Below, in pieces: positions 51,969 through 60,547 of a stretch of DNA of 64,000 bases (position 1 is the first letter of the stretch; every line of letters starts with the position of its first letter). Position numbers and translations under genes: made by a program. The DNA comes from Amoebidium appalachense (lineage: Eukaryota; Ichthyosporea): positions 3,844,001-3,908,000 of the forward strand of contig CAVNZM010000011.1 of NCBI GenBank assembly GCA_963693365.1, written 5' to 3'. The notes under the pieces were generated by a model. That model saw only the letters and a list, made by a program, of their open reading frames with translations, did not search any database and had not been told where the DNA came from.

Positions 51969-52358
51969 ATGGATATAGACATTGACATGATCTTGGACAC
52001 CATCCGTCTGGCCTACCCGGATGTCGCGCGGCTGACCGAGGACGAAAAGACCAGGCTCGTCCAGCTGATGGCTGACAGCAACAACACGGGCCCCCCGTTT
52101 GAACGCTTGTGCGCCGTCTGGGGATCCGTGACCAACGGCATCGTCACCCCCGATCTCCGCACCCGCCCCGACCCCAGCGACGCCACCTCTGTGATCTGCC
52201 ACGGTATAAGGGGCCTCGGTGCGGAGATCATAAGGCTGCGCCGGGAGAAGGATGTCATCAATCAGGCCTTGGTTGAATTGCAGCGCACTTTAACCGACCG
52301 CCGCCACGCAAAGCGCCGCCATCGTGAATCCGAGCCGCAGCTGACAGACGCCGAATAA
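51969..52358 (+). CDS. Small orphan helical protein, 129 residues
   Basis: ATG 51969 in good context (CACAATGG). Helical throughout: acidic N-terminus (MDIDIDMILDTI), a middle Cys-containing part, a Leu/Arg coiled coil (IIRLRREKDVINQALVELQ) and a basic end with RRHAKRRHRE. Could bind nucleic acid, but this is only composition. AATAAA at about 52405 follows. Confidence 0.65.
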   Translation: MDIDIDMILDTIRLAYPDVARLTEDEKTRLVQLMADSNNTGPPFERLCAVWGSVTNGIVTPDLRTRPDPSDATSVICHGIRGLGAEIIRLRREKDVINQALVELQRTLTDRRHAKRRHRESEPQLTDAE

Positions 52359-52429
52359 ACCCGACTGTGTTCGGGGCGGTGCCTGTGGCCCCCTCCCAGT
52401 CGACAATAAACTAATATTCGCAAACCATG

Positions 52430-53033
52430 CCCCCCCCCCCCCTGTGCCCGATTGCATCGCTTGTGCTTTTCTTGTCATCTTGTCTTGACATACTGTTTGT
52501 TGTCTGTTGTCTCCTCAGGCCCCGAGGGGCCCCCGGAGGGGCCCGCGAGGCCCGTGTGGCCCGTGCGGGGCGCGGGGCCCGCGAGGCCTGTGTGCGCGCG
52601 CAGAACGTCTGTGTGCGCGCGCGGTGCATGTGTGGCCCGCGGGCCTCGCGGGGGTGGGGGCGTGGGGGCGTGGGGGGTGTGGGGGTGTGGGTCCGTGTTC
52701 CGGTTGTGCGTTTATTTGGTTCCTCGCGCGCCCCTCACAGCCACCCCCAGCCACCCCTGCCTCGCCTGCCTCGCGGCCCGCGCGGGGTGTGTGTTTGTGT
52801 TGTGTAATAATGGTGTGTTTTTTCAGGTGGACTTTTTAGCTGTTGTAGACGCGTCTACAGACACCTCACAAGATGTCGACCCCCCCCCCCCCCCCCCCCA
52901 CCTGCATGCCTCCCGGGCCCGGGCGGGTGTGTGTGTGTGTGTGCCGAGATCAATTTCCGGCATACCCTGGTGGTTCACCGACGATCGATTTCGGTGTCGA
53001 TTACATGTATCTTTTCTGTGCCCACTAACACCA
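52430..53033 (+). repeat. GC-rich spacer with low-complexity repeats
   Basis: 52515-52800 is a decayed array of GAGG/CCCG/GTGTG words (GAGGCCCGTGTGGCCCGTG). Poly-C at 52880-52899 and (GT)n at 52928-52941. Reading frames through it are low-complexity and I do not call a gene. Two CAG-G sites (about 52518, 52825) could be splice acceptors. Confidence 0.5.
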
Positions 53034-53594
53034 ATGGAGTTCCGTTGCGACTCGCAAGGCGATGCTTCAACAGAACGTGGACGGTACGCATGTACCCAAT
53101 GCCCCCAAACCTTTACATCAAAATCGAATCTTGCCCGACACTGCAGCGCGCACGCCGGCGAGCACCGGTACTCCTGTCCACACCCTGGTTGTTTTGCCAC
53201 GTTTGCCCGCAGCGACCATGTGGGCGTGCACCTCAGGGCCCACACCGGGGAACGTCCCTACGTGTGTGAAACCTGCTCCGCTACCTTCAAGTACAATTCG
53301 ACGCTGTGGAACCATCGGCGCACGGTGCACCAGGGGCACAAGGTGCAGCGCAAGCCCATGTCCGGCCGCTTTAGATGCCCCGCGGCCGACTGCGAGGCCT
53401 CGTTTGCCTGGTCGACCGCGCTGAACCGTCACATCGAGTCCGAGCATCCAGGGTTGGCGGGTATAAAAGGCCGTGCCAGACAAAGGGGTCGTCAGATATT
53501 TTCTAATCCCATATCAAAGCAATATGGAAGCGATCTACTCCATGATGGACTTGGACTTGCAGGAGAACGAGCGCCACCAACGCATGGCGTTTGA
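53034..53594 (+). CDS. C2H2 zinc-finger protein
   Basis: 186 residues from ATG 53034 (CACCAATGG context). Four C2H2 fingers are visible: YACTQC...H...H, YSCPHPGC...H...H, YVCETC...H..TVH, FRCPAADC...H...H. Linkers match the TGERPY type (HTGERPYV). The CxxxxC spacing of fingers 2 and 4 is TFIIIA-like. It should bind DNA and act as a transcription regulator. Its last 71 bp overlap the helicase gene, and the helicase TATA box (53462) lies inside it. The C-terminus after finger 4 is low in structure. Confidence 0.8.
   Translation: MEFRCDSQGDASTERGRYACTQCPQTFTSKSNLARHCSAHAGEHRYSCPHPGCFATFARSDHVGVHLRAHTGERPYVCETCSATFKYNSTLWNHRRTVHQGHKVQRKPMSGRFRCPAADCEASFAWSTALNRHIESEHPGLAGIKGRARQRGRQIFSNPISKQYGSDLLHDGLGLAGERAPPTHGV
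53462..53469 (+). promoter_or_regulatory. TATA box of the helicase gene, inside the zinc-finger gene
   Basis: TATAAAAG, 55 bp before the ATG at 53524. Confidence 0.65.
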
Positions 53595-54750
53595 AGAGTT
53601 CGAGAGGCTGACGGGCATTCGCAACAACTGGTTGCCTCCTGAAGTCGTTGGCAGGAAGGTGTGGACCATGAAGCAGGTGTACACGTTCTGCCGCGGACTC
53701 GTTGCCTTCTCGGCGCCGGACAACGTGTACATCTACAAGCGCTTCAAGGACGGGAGGTTTGTCCACCAGATCAAGACCAAGGAGAAGGTCATCGACATAT
53801 TGTCGAAGTTCAAATTCAAGTACATCGTGAACATCGACGGAAAGGACTCCGTGAAAACCTACAAGGGCTCCTGCTACCTTGAAGACCCAGACGGGATCCT
53901 AGTGTATGCAGGTGGAATCATCTTCGACCCCAGCGACCCCGATCCCAAAACCGGCGCCCGTAACCCGTTCTACACCGACTGTGTCAACCGAGCCTTCAAC
54001 AGCTTCCCTGGTTTCAAGTTCGTCTATCAGCCGACGTTCGTGGTGGACGAGTCGTTACTCAGTGCATTCCAAAACCACGCGAAGGAAATCATTTGTGCCG
54101 GCGACGAAAGACTGTACCGATACGTCATTGAGTGGCTCGCTCACATGTTCCAGTATCCTGCGCGAAAGCCGGAATCCGCGTGGCTCATGCGCAGCGTCGA
54201 AGGGACGGGCAAGAACGTTTTCATGCGCATCATCCAAAACGTTCTTGGGGACGACCTGGTTGGTGTCGTCGAGACCGAGGACCGTCTTGCCACACGCTTC
54301 AACAGCGGTATCACGTTCAAGTTGCTGGTTGTGTGCAATGAGGTCACCTACGGAAAGAGCCACCGCACCCCAAACCACCTCAAGACTCTCATCACGGACG
54401 ACACCATGACCTACGAGTCCAAGGGAATCGACGCAGTGAAGGTGAAATCGTGTGAACGCTGGGTACTCATGTCAAACGAGCAGCATCCGATCCCTGTGAG
54501 CCGCACTGACCGGCGCTATGCCTGCATGGAGGTGTCCGACAAGCGGGTTGGCGATGAGAGATATTTCCGTGGCCTTGTCGAAAAGTACCAACCCGGAGCA
54601 CCGGCCCTGGAGCACATTTACCATTGGCTTATGCGCACCCCGATCTCCGATCCGACTAGGGTACCACCCCCCATGACCACCCTCAAGCGCGAGCTGCAAG
54701 ACCTCAGCGGGCCTATGGAGCTGCAGTTCCTCGGCTGCGCGATCTCATGA
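53524..54750 (+). CDS. Superfamily 3 (D5-like) DNA helicase
   Basis: 408 residues from ATG 53524. The first 200 residues match the region before the ATPase in D5/DUF5906-type proteins (GGIIFDPSDPDPKTG, NPFYTDCVNRAFNSF). The SF3 ATPase has Walker A SVEGTGKNVFMRII near 54196, a Walker B-like KLLVVCNEVTYG, and sensor/motif C WVLMSNEQHPIPV with Arg-finger-like DRRYACMEV. SF3 helicases unwind DNA at viral origins. The C-terminal domain is in the next ORF (54747-55025) after an ATGA overlap, and the protein ends early at SGPMELQFLG. No primase motifs seen. A helicase of this kind is a replication hallmark of Polinton-like and nucleocytoplasmic large DNA viruses. Confidence 0.88.
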   Translation: MEAIYSMMDLDLQENERHQRMAFEEFERLTGIRNNWLPPEVVGRKVWTMKQVYTFCRGLVAFSAPDNVYIYKRFKDGRFVHQIKTKEKVIDILSKFKFKYIVNIDGKDSVKTYKGSCYLEDPDGILVYAGGIIFDPSDPDPKTGARNPFYTDCVNRAFNSFPGFKFVYQPTFVVDESLLSAFQNHAKEIICAGDERLYRYVIEWLAHMFQYPARKPESAWLMRSVEGTGKNVFMRIIQNVLGDDLVGVVETEDRLATRFNSGITFKLLVVCNEVTYGKSHRTPNHLKTLITDDTMTYESKGIDAVKVKSCERWVLMSNEQHPIPVSRTDRRYACMEVSDKRVGDERYFRGLVEKYQPGAPALEHIYHWLMRTPISDPTRVPPPMTTLKRELQDLSGPMELQFLGCAIS

Positions 54751-55025
54751 ATCGCGAGAATGGATGTGAGAACGCGCCCGTGTTCGAGGACAAGGCCCGC
54801 GTCGTTCCAACGGCGCTGTTCGGCCTCTACCAGGCATGGTTCGACCTCAACACCTCCGACAAGTCCAAGAGGCCCGTGCAACGTGACTTCGGTATTGCCG
54901 TGACTGCCATCCTTGGCAAAATCAAGAGCACCCGGGCTTCCGCCGTGGCGTACGGCGCGGAAACATGCTTCCCCTCGACGGTTCTGAGATGCTACACACT
55001 GGACCGCAAGGCCATCGGGGTGTAG
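54747..55025 (+). CDS. D5-type helicase C-terminal domain as a separate ORF
   Basis: 92 residues. Starts at the ATG of ATGA shared with the helicase stop. The sequence VVPTALFGLYQAWFDLN..KSKRPVQRDFG matches the winged-helix domain that normally ends D5-type helicases. It is therefore either the product of a one-base shift in one gene, or a domain translated by stop-restart coupling. Ends with TAG. No independent promoter is seen. Confidence 0.75.
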   Translation: MNRENGCENAPVFEDKARVVPTALFGLYQAWFDLNTSDKSKRPVQRDFGIAVTAILGKIKSTRASAVAYGAETCFPSTVLRCYTLDRKAIGV

Positions 55026-55548
55026 CATGTGCTGTAGAAACTGCTACGTTTGTAGCAAGAGAACGGACCAATCAAATCGCTCCATTTTTTTGGTTGTATC
55101 ATCTGTAGCAAGAACTTCTCTATTGTATCAAGTGTAGAAAGAACTTATGAATCGCTGGAGAAATTTGCGTAAAGGCTTTTGATTGGCTGTGGGGTTGTGG
55201 GGGAGTACGGGTTGGGTACGACGTCGGTAGAAGCTGCTACATGTTGATACACATCAGGTGCTACACCAACGCAAGACAATAAACGGCGACCTCGATGCCG
55301 TACAACGGAGTGACGCGTCGGTAAATCGACGCACACACCATAATGACCCGTGTCGCAGGAATACGCCACTCGTGTGCCACGCGTGGCCCGTGTGCCTCGT
55401 GTGCCTCCTGTGCCTCCTGTGCCTCGCGCGCCTCGTGTGCCTCCTGTGCCTCGCGCGGCTCGTGTGCCTCGTGTGCCTCGTGTGCCTCGTGTGCCCCGGG
55501 CGGGGGGGGTGTGTGGGAGGGTGTGTAAGTTGCTATCTTGGCTTCTAT
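55026..55548. repeat. Spacer with TGTAGCAAGAAC words and a GTGCCTCGT minisatellite
   Basis: TGTAG[AC]AA-type words repeat at about 55033, 55050, 55105 and 55131, near a CCAAT box at 55070. The 55389-55495 stretch repeats the 9-mer GTGCCTCGT and near variants about 12 times. No gene. Confidence 0.6.
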
Positions 55549-56262
55549 TCAATACTCGTCACTCGTTACTGGTGGAAGGCCGCGTATTGCTGAGATTGAA
55601 AACATGTAGGCACGGGATTGTTTGGATCCAGCCCCGACACTTACCGTGTCGCCCCTTGGCACATGCTGTAGCTCTCCAAATACTCTGGTTAACATCGAAC
55701 CCAATCTCTTGATTCTGACCACATGCCTGCTGTCCATCATGTTAGCGTCTGCCCACACCCTCATGAGCTCAGCCAAACCTGTTGTTGTAACCCAAGCTCC
55801 ATCCTTGAGCTTGAGCTTAAAGCTCTCGGTCCCATATCCGCCCGCGGCGATGTCCCTCAGAAAACGCATTTCAATTGGCTCGGATGGTGTATGGCGCTTC
55901 TCTGTGGCTGTACTACCACTATTCGGCTTGGTTGCAACGGGGGTTGCCCAAATCAGTCGGAGCGTGTCGGGCTCCACCGTCACAAACACCCCAAGAGACT
56001 CCATGGTCTCGACGGCAATCCTATAAACCTCGATCGACGCGTAACCAAACAGGTGCACACGAGCCTGTCGATCAGGGTAGAAGCGTTGGTACGCCTGCAC
56101 CTGTCCGAGCGCCGCCTTCCACTGCGCCACACGCTTGACCTCGATGACTTGCGTGTCCGTCAGTAGGTCGATCCGGCCGGCCGGTGTCAGCACCTCGCAC
56201 CGTCCGCCCTCTGTCTGGGCCAGTCGATCCCTGACCCATGCCTCGTCGTACGTTGCCATCAT
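55549..56262 (-). CDS. PD-(D/E)XK nuclease-like protein
   Basis: 237 residues; ATGs at 56262 and 56259. The N-terminal part has the restriction-like nuclease core: PAGRIDLLTDTQVIEVKRVAQWKAALGQ, with D32, E41-x-K43 and Gln in the following helix. HLFGYASIEVYRIA follows. This D...ExK type is common in virus- and element-coded nucleases that process DNA ends or junctions. The C-terminal 130 residues are a separate domain (RFLRDIAAGGYGTESFKLKL...), perhaps DNA-binding, unrecognised. Frame intact. Confidence 0.7.
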   Translation of the reverse strand: MMATYDEAWVRDRLAQTEGGRCEVLTPAGRIDLLTDTQVIEVKRVAQWKAALGQVQAYQRFYPDRQARVHLFGYASIEVYRIAVETMESLGVFVTVEPDTLRLIWATPVATKPNSGSTATEKRHTPSEPIEMRFLRDIAAGGYGTESFKLKLKDGAWVTTTGLAELMRVWADANMMDSRHVVRIKRLGSMLTRVFGELQHVPRGDTVSVGAGSKQSRAYMFSISAIRGLPPVTSDEY

Positions 56263-56364
56263 TTACTGGCAGACAAAAAAACAACCCCATCCCCACCGTC
56301 TGTTGTACCCGGGACCCGGCGGGTGTTTTGATAAAGCGCGGTCCTCTTTTCTGTCGGTCTCAAC

Positions 56365-56451
56365 TCACCGCGCGAACCAGTCGGTGATGGCGGCGAGCGC
56401 CACGGTCACGCCCTGCAGCAGCGGGTCCTCGGAGAGCAGTGCGTCGGCCAT
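56365..56451 (-). CDS. Possible tiny peptide gene (28 residues)
   Basis: ATG 56451 has a strong context (GGACCATGG) and reads MADALLSEDPLLQGVTVALA, ending near WFAR. Amphipathic or hydrophobic. Lies between the divergent nuclease and 56469 genes. It may be chance. Confidence 0.25.
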   Translation of the reverse strand: MADALLSEDPLLQGVTVALAAITDWFAR

Positions 56452-56468
56452 GGTCCTGGGCGGGCCGC

Positions 56469-56735
56469 ATGAAGCAGGCCGGGACGTGGCACGTGGGACC
56501 GAACAAGCGCCTGCTCTTCGCGCTGCCCGTGCCGTCCGAGCAGCTGGCGCTTGCAGAGAAGTGCCTGCACACAGCACTCAAACACAAGAACGTTGAGCGC
56601 GAGCTGTTCCGTGTGGACTTTGTCACTTTTGCAGGAGCCATGCTGGAGATGGCAAGGGAACATATGGAGGACGACTTGACAAGGGACCTGGTTGTCAGTG
56701 TGTTCAAGAAAGCCAGCCACGAAGCGACTTCCTAA
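56469..56735 (+). CDS. Small orphan protein, 88 residues
   Basis: ATG 56469; reads MKQAGTWHVGPNKRLLFALP, then a helical end (LTRDLVVSVFKKAS). No family recognised. Ends with TAA 78 bp before the next ATG. An ATAAAAGG TATA box lies between. Confidence 0.55.
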   Translation: MKQAGTWHVGPNKRLLFALPVPSEQLALAEKCLHTALKHKNVERELFRVDFVTFAGAMLEMAREHMEDDLTRDLVVSVFKKASHEATS

Positions 56736-56768
56736 AACACCACGAAAGCGCACACGCGCCAGCGAGGG

Positions 56769-56777
56769 CATAAAAGG
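56769..56777 (+). promoter_or_regulatory. TATA box of the 56814 gene
   Basis: CATAAAAGG, 45 bp before the ATG. Confidence 0.6.
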
Positions 56778-56813
56778 AGCAACACACACACAAACCGGTC
56801 AGTCTCGCACACC

Positions 56814-57699
56814 ATGGCTGCCGAACAGAACTCAACAGTCGACATGTCGCTTCTTTCCAAGGACTTCCCGCAGTTCAAGGACGCCATCGTGCGTGTAGAC
56901 AACGATACCCAGATGGCTAGCGTGCTGGACGTAGCCGGTCTGGTGTTGGGCACTGCAAACGCGGCTAAGTGTGCGTGGACAGACCTAAAGAAGTCCACAG
57001 ACCCTGACACCCGAAAGTTGGTGTCTGAGGGACACGAAGTCATCCGCATCAACGGAAAGGGCAAGCTCACTCCCGTGGCCCCCTTCAAGGTCCTCCTCGA
57101 GATCATCTTCCTGCTGCCCGGCAAGCGCGCTCATGACTTCCGCAAGACCTGCGCCACCTACATCGCGCGCCTGATGGCCGGAGACCTGTCGCTGATCCCC
57201 GAGATCGTGGCGCGCTTCGACAGCAGCACGCCCGAGGAGCGCGACTTCTTCCGCAACGGCACCGACGAGACCCCCGAGCGCAAGCGGAAGCGTGAGGACC
57301 TGGAGCAGGAGCGCCGGCTGCGTCTGCGGCGCGAGGCCGCGGAGGTGCAGCGCCTCGAGATGGAGAACGTGCACATGTACCGCGGGCTGCTCGAGGAGTT
57401 CGGTCTGGAGCGGGACCCGCGCATGCGCATGCTGCTCAACGACGCGGTTGCCAACATCCTGGTGCCCGCGAGCGGTCCTAGGGCGGTGGAGGGGCCCGCG
57501 CTGACGGACTACGTAACGGTGGGCAAGTTTCTGCTAGACAACGGGATCAAGGACAAGACCAGCAGCACAGTGGGCCGCCACGTGGCCAAAAAGTGGCGAG
57601 AGGAGGAGGGAGGCGAGCCCGAAGAGACCATGATGATGGTGCAGGGCGACATGCGCCCGGTTAAGGTCTACCCGGTTCGCTTCCTGGAGAAGCACGTGT

Positions 57700-57757
<58 letters not shown>
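56814..57757 (+). CDS. BRO/MSV199-like protein; 3' end overrun by (CA)n
   Basis: ATG 56814 (CACCATGG). Residues 1-130 match the viral MSV199/BRO-type domain: DFPQFKDAIVRVD, AAKCAWTDLKK, then LLEIIFLLPGKRAHDFRKTC and IARLMAGDLSLIPEI. A basic coiled coil (KRKREDLEQERRLRLRREAAE) and a C-terminal part follow. These proteins bind DNA and regulate transcription or replication in large DNA viruses. The frame does not stop before a (CA)n tract at 57704-57756; it continues to 58163, antisense to the next gene, past a likely polyadenylation signal (AATAAA at 57767). I end the feature at the repeat; the real stop was probably lost by repeat growth. Confidence 0.7.
57704..57756 (+). repeat. (CA)n in the 3' end of the BRO-like gene
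   Basis: About 53 bp of pure (AC)n, the only long microsatellite in the 42.5-64 kb region. Confidence 0.95.
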
Positions 57758-57758
<1 letters not shown>

Positions 57759-57809
57759 GCGTCTTTGAATAAACCCTCCAGGCCACTCTTAGGTCTTTAT
57801 TGGACATGT

Positions 57810-58283
57810 CTACTCGCGCGCGTGCACGTGGCAGTGGGTCGTGCCCTTCACCCTGTTCCTGCAGCGCCTGCCACGCTTGGTCGTGCCCTCGCAGTACTGT
57901 ATTTCGACGCCCCCAGCCGCTGGTGTCGCGGGCGGCGAGTGTGGGGCGGGGGCGGCCGGGCCCGGGGTGGACGCGACGAGCGCGGGCACGCCGGCGCCGG
58001 CGGTGGCGGGCTGCTCCTGGAAAGCCAGGACGGCCCTGATGCCGGCGAGCAGTATGTTGGCCTGGGCGTAGTCCCGGGCCTTGCAGGCGTGGTAGATGTT
58101 GATGGTGCCGTCGCTGTAGAGGAGCACGCCGGACGCGGGGTGGAAGCACGTCCATGGCTTTGAGTTGCGGTGCGCTGAACACTTGCCCCCTGTTTTGTTT
58201 GCGCACTGTGCCAACGTCAAGCGCGCAAACGCAGGGCATCTCTCTGCGTCATCCGCATCGGGGCGCCGAAGTGTGTCCGTCAT
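57810..58283 (-). CDS. Zinc-binding CxxxTxxGxxC protein, 157 residues
   Basis: ATG 58283, 75 bp after a TATA box (58358-58364). Two Cys/His clusters: CANKTGGKCSAH near residue 27, and the C-terminal YCEGTTKRGRRCRNRV...HCHVH. The second is a short zinc-binding motif found in several large DNA virus proteins (C..TT..G..C...). Between them lie a hydrophobic HPASGVLLYSDGTINIYHA segment and a Pro/Ala linker. Convergent with the BRO-like gene; the two polyadenylation signals almost meet (57767 and about 57795). Confidence 0.65.
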   Translation of the reverse strand: MTDTLRRPDADDAERCPAFARLTLAQCANKTGGKCSAHRNSKPWTCFHPASGVLLYSDGTINIYHACKARDYAQANILLAGIRAVLAFQEQPATAGAGVPALVASTPGPAAPAPHSPPATPAAGGVEIQYCEGTTKRGRRCRNRVKGTTHCHVHARE

Positions 58284-58357
58284 TTTGGGGTGTGTTTTGG
58301 TGTGCACTGTTGCTGGCAGCTGTGTTGAAATGAAATGGGTGGTGAAGAGGGTGTGCA

Positions 58358-58364
58358 TTTTATA
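58358..58364 (-). promoter_or_regulatory. TATA box of the 58283 gene, with CCAAT
   Basis: TATAAAA on the minus strand; CCAAT at 58376 and further CCAAT/ATTGG words to about 58460. Confidence 0.65.
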
Positions 58365-58481
58365 CCCCCTCCTATCCAATAGAAAGCGCGCAATAGATCC
58401 AACAGATCCCGAGATCTTATCTACCAATCGCCTTGGGCTACAGCAGATCGCGGACCAATCAGATTCGGTCGCGATAACCCA

Positions 58482-59312
58482 TCAAAGCGCGTGCCCCACG
58501 TCCCCCGCGTTGCTCCAGGGGGTCGCGTTGGACATTGCGGACGTGGGCCCGCTTTCCCACTGGAGCGTGCGGTTGCGGGCGTAGATGGCGTCGAATACGG
58601 CATCGCGCGCCGGCAGCCCCGTAAACACAAAAATATCGCGGACTTCCCTACAGACCTCCGTGAAAAAATGCTCGATCCAGCCCCAGTCTGCGAGCGCGGC
58701 GCCGAGGTCTTCGGCGTGCATGCCGCCGGGGCCCATCGGCACAGGCGCCCCGTGTGTGACCCCGGTGCGGTAGGCGGCCTCGAGCAGGGTGGCGGGCGGG
58801 GCGGGGGGCGGGACGCTGACGAGGACCTCGAAAAGGAGCGCCGGCATCACCCAGTAGGGCCTTCGGGAGACCCCGGGTGGTGCCGAAACAACAGCGTCCA
58901 GTTCGTGCACGCCGCTTGCATTCCAAAAGATCCAGCCATCCCTGGTTAGTTTGGTGGTGTACAGGAGAGGCCAGTACGCGTCGTGGTTGGCCTCGTCTCC
59001 GTTGTCTTCGTCGCTATCGTCCACTTCGACGGCGTCGTCGGGTTTGAGGTCGAGTTCAAAGCAGAACGGGCTGATGGTTTTGTCGTAAGCAGGGTGGCTG
59101 TCGTCGTACTCGAAGTTGACGTTGCACCGCCTGCGTTCTATTTGCCGTACAACGATGCTCTTGACACTGGTTGTGCGCGTGGTTGACCTTGTAGGAACGG
59201 CCATTCGGGTGACCTTGAAATCCCAGTCCGCACTTTCTATGAACCCCATCAGCTCGTCCTCTGTGGTGATGCGCACCACATCCCAGCGCTCGGTCATAAG
59301 ACTGTCGTGCAT
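58482..59312 (-). CDS. Orphan acidic protein, 276 residues
   Basis: ATG 59312 (MHDSLMTERWDVV); an alternative start is 59297. No family recognised. Contains an acidic stretch (VEVDDSDEDNGDEA), a WPLLYTTKLTRDGWIFWNASG segment and a Pro-rich middle (VSVPPPAPPATLLEAA). Beta-rich, possibly structural. Intact frame. Confidence 0.65.
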   Translation of the reverse strand: MHDSLMTERWDVVRITTEDELMGFIESADWDFKVTRMAVPTRSTTRTTSVKSIVVRQIERRRCNVNFEYDDSHPAYDKTISPFCFELDLKPDDAVEVDDSDEDNGDEANHDAYWPLLYTTKLTRDGWIFWNASGVHELDAVVSAPPGVSRRPYWVMPALLFEVLVSVPPPAPPATLLEAAYRTGVTHGAPVPMGPGGMHAEDLGAALADWGWIEHFFTEVCREVRDIFVFTGLPARDAVFDAIYARNRTLQWESGPTSAMSNATPWSNAGDVGHAL

Positions 59313-59733
59313 AATAGATGGCCAGGGACCGGGCCGTGTTCACAGACCCCACCAAGCTGTCACCATCACACTTCCCAAAGCAAACATAACGGAAAAACGA
59401 GGGACCGTTCTCACTTCGCGGACTTACAGAGCACTGGGCACATAGATACAGGCACAGTTGAACCTACCATCCTTTCCTAAACTTGCCAACACGAGCACGG
59501 GTCATGAAAGGAGCTAGGCTAGTGGCATGGTCATGCAAGCTTACAAGAACCTTGGCCTATACCGGCAGAGGCCCATGGTTGCCCACGGGCCGCATACAAG
59601 TGCACGTGGTTCCTTGGGCTTGGTTGTCGCCTCATTCACCAAAAGCTTGGTAGGAAGGAGCCTATTTCTACACAAAGACCGCACCTTTCCGCCAATAGAG
59701 ACCATCGGGGTCTTATAATCATATGCAATGACC
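59313..59733. other. Spacer with structured element and TATA-like word
   Basis: Holds the 59441-59572 repeat. A TTATAAT word near 59712 may serve the basic-protein gene. No gene seen. Confidence 0.5.
59441..59572 (+). ncRNA. Structured dispersed element, copy 2 (candidate ncRNA)
   Basis: Imperfect copy of 44371-44500. Strongest in CTAGTGGCATGGTCATGCAAG.TTACAAGAACCTTGGCC. CCTTTC and GAAAGG replace CCATTC and GAATGG of copy 1. Confidence 0.4.
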
Positions 59734-60075
59734 ATGGCTAGACGACGGAAGACACACACCGAGCGCCAACGGCACAGACGCCCAGGTCCAAAACAAAAGC
59801 GAAAAAAGCGCCATAAAAAAGCGAGACACAGACAGAGACCAAGAAGAGACACACAAAACGGACAACGGTACAGGACGGCATGGAGGACCAGATATTATAT
59901 TTGGTACCCACACAAAGTAACAGACACACACAGACAGGCACGGTCATTTTCGACGAACACACAACCGATCTTAAAACCAAACGAACCCCAGAAAAGGTGT
60001 GGTTTCAATGTGGGGCCCGGTGAGGTAGGTGTTCCTTGTGCAAACATCCACGACGTAGAAGATCCCGAATTTTGA
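59734..60075 (+). CDS. Very basic protein, 113 residues (core-protein-like)
   Basis: ATG 59734 (ACCATGG); another ATG two codons earlier (59728). The first 60 residues are more than half Arg, Lys, Gln and His (MARRRKTHTERQRHRRPGPK), like protamine-type or virion core DNA-binding proteins. The rest is mixed, ending EVGVPCANIHDVEDPEF. The end overlaps the start of the 60066 repeat array. Function is inferred from composition. Confidence 0.6.
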   Translation: MARRRKTHTERQRHRRPGPKQKRKKRHKKARHRQRPRRDTQNGQRYRTAWRTRYYIWYPHKVTDTHRQARSFSTNTQPILKPNEPQKRCGFNVGPGEVGVPCANIHDVEDPEF

Positions 60076-60345
60076 GTCGCCGTTTTGAATGATTGGGCGT
60101 AAGGTGAGCCGCCGTTGATTGGGCGTAAGATGAGACACGCCTAATTTTGAGTCGCCGTTTTGAATGATTGGGCGTAAGGTGAGTCGCCGTTTTGAATGAT
60201 TGGGCGCAAGGTGAGTCGCCGTTTTGAATGATTGGGCGTAAGGTGAGCCGCCGTTGATTGGGCGTAAGATGAGACACGCCTAATTTTGAGTCGCCGTTCT
60301 GAATCATCCCGAATTTTGAGTCGCCGTTGTTGATTGGGCGCAAAT
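60066..60345 (+). repeat. Iteron-like array
   Basis: Units of about 25-33 bp with TTTTGAGTCGCCGTT and GATTGGGCGTAAGGTGAG words. ATTGGGCG occurs seven times between about 60091 and 60340. A longer period of about 150 bp (60069-60150, 60218-60300) is superimposed. It combines inverted CCAAT and GCCGTT motifs, so could be a replication origin or promoter array. Confidence 0.75.
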
Positions 60346-60547
60346 CATTATCAAATTTGATGCGAATTGAAGATGTAAACACTACAATCAAATTCGTCGT
60401 TTTTTTTCATTGGTTCCTGATAAAGTGAGCTCATACCACACACTAGGAATTCATGCGGATGGAGAGCAGCGATTGGTTACATCAGCACACATAACGCCAT
60501 CATACACCAATCGTTTGCATTTGCTTATACGCATCTGAATCAAATGG

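Noticed and set aside
52452-53033. N-terminal extension of the zinc-finger ORF
   Set aside because: Low-complexity GC-rich translation; ATG 53034 has good context just before the first finger.
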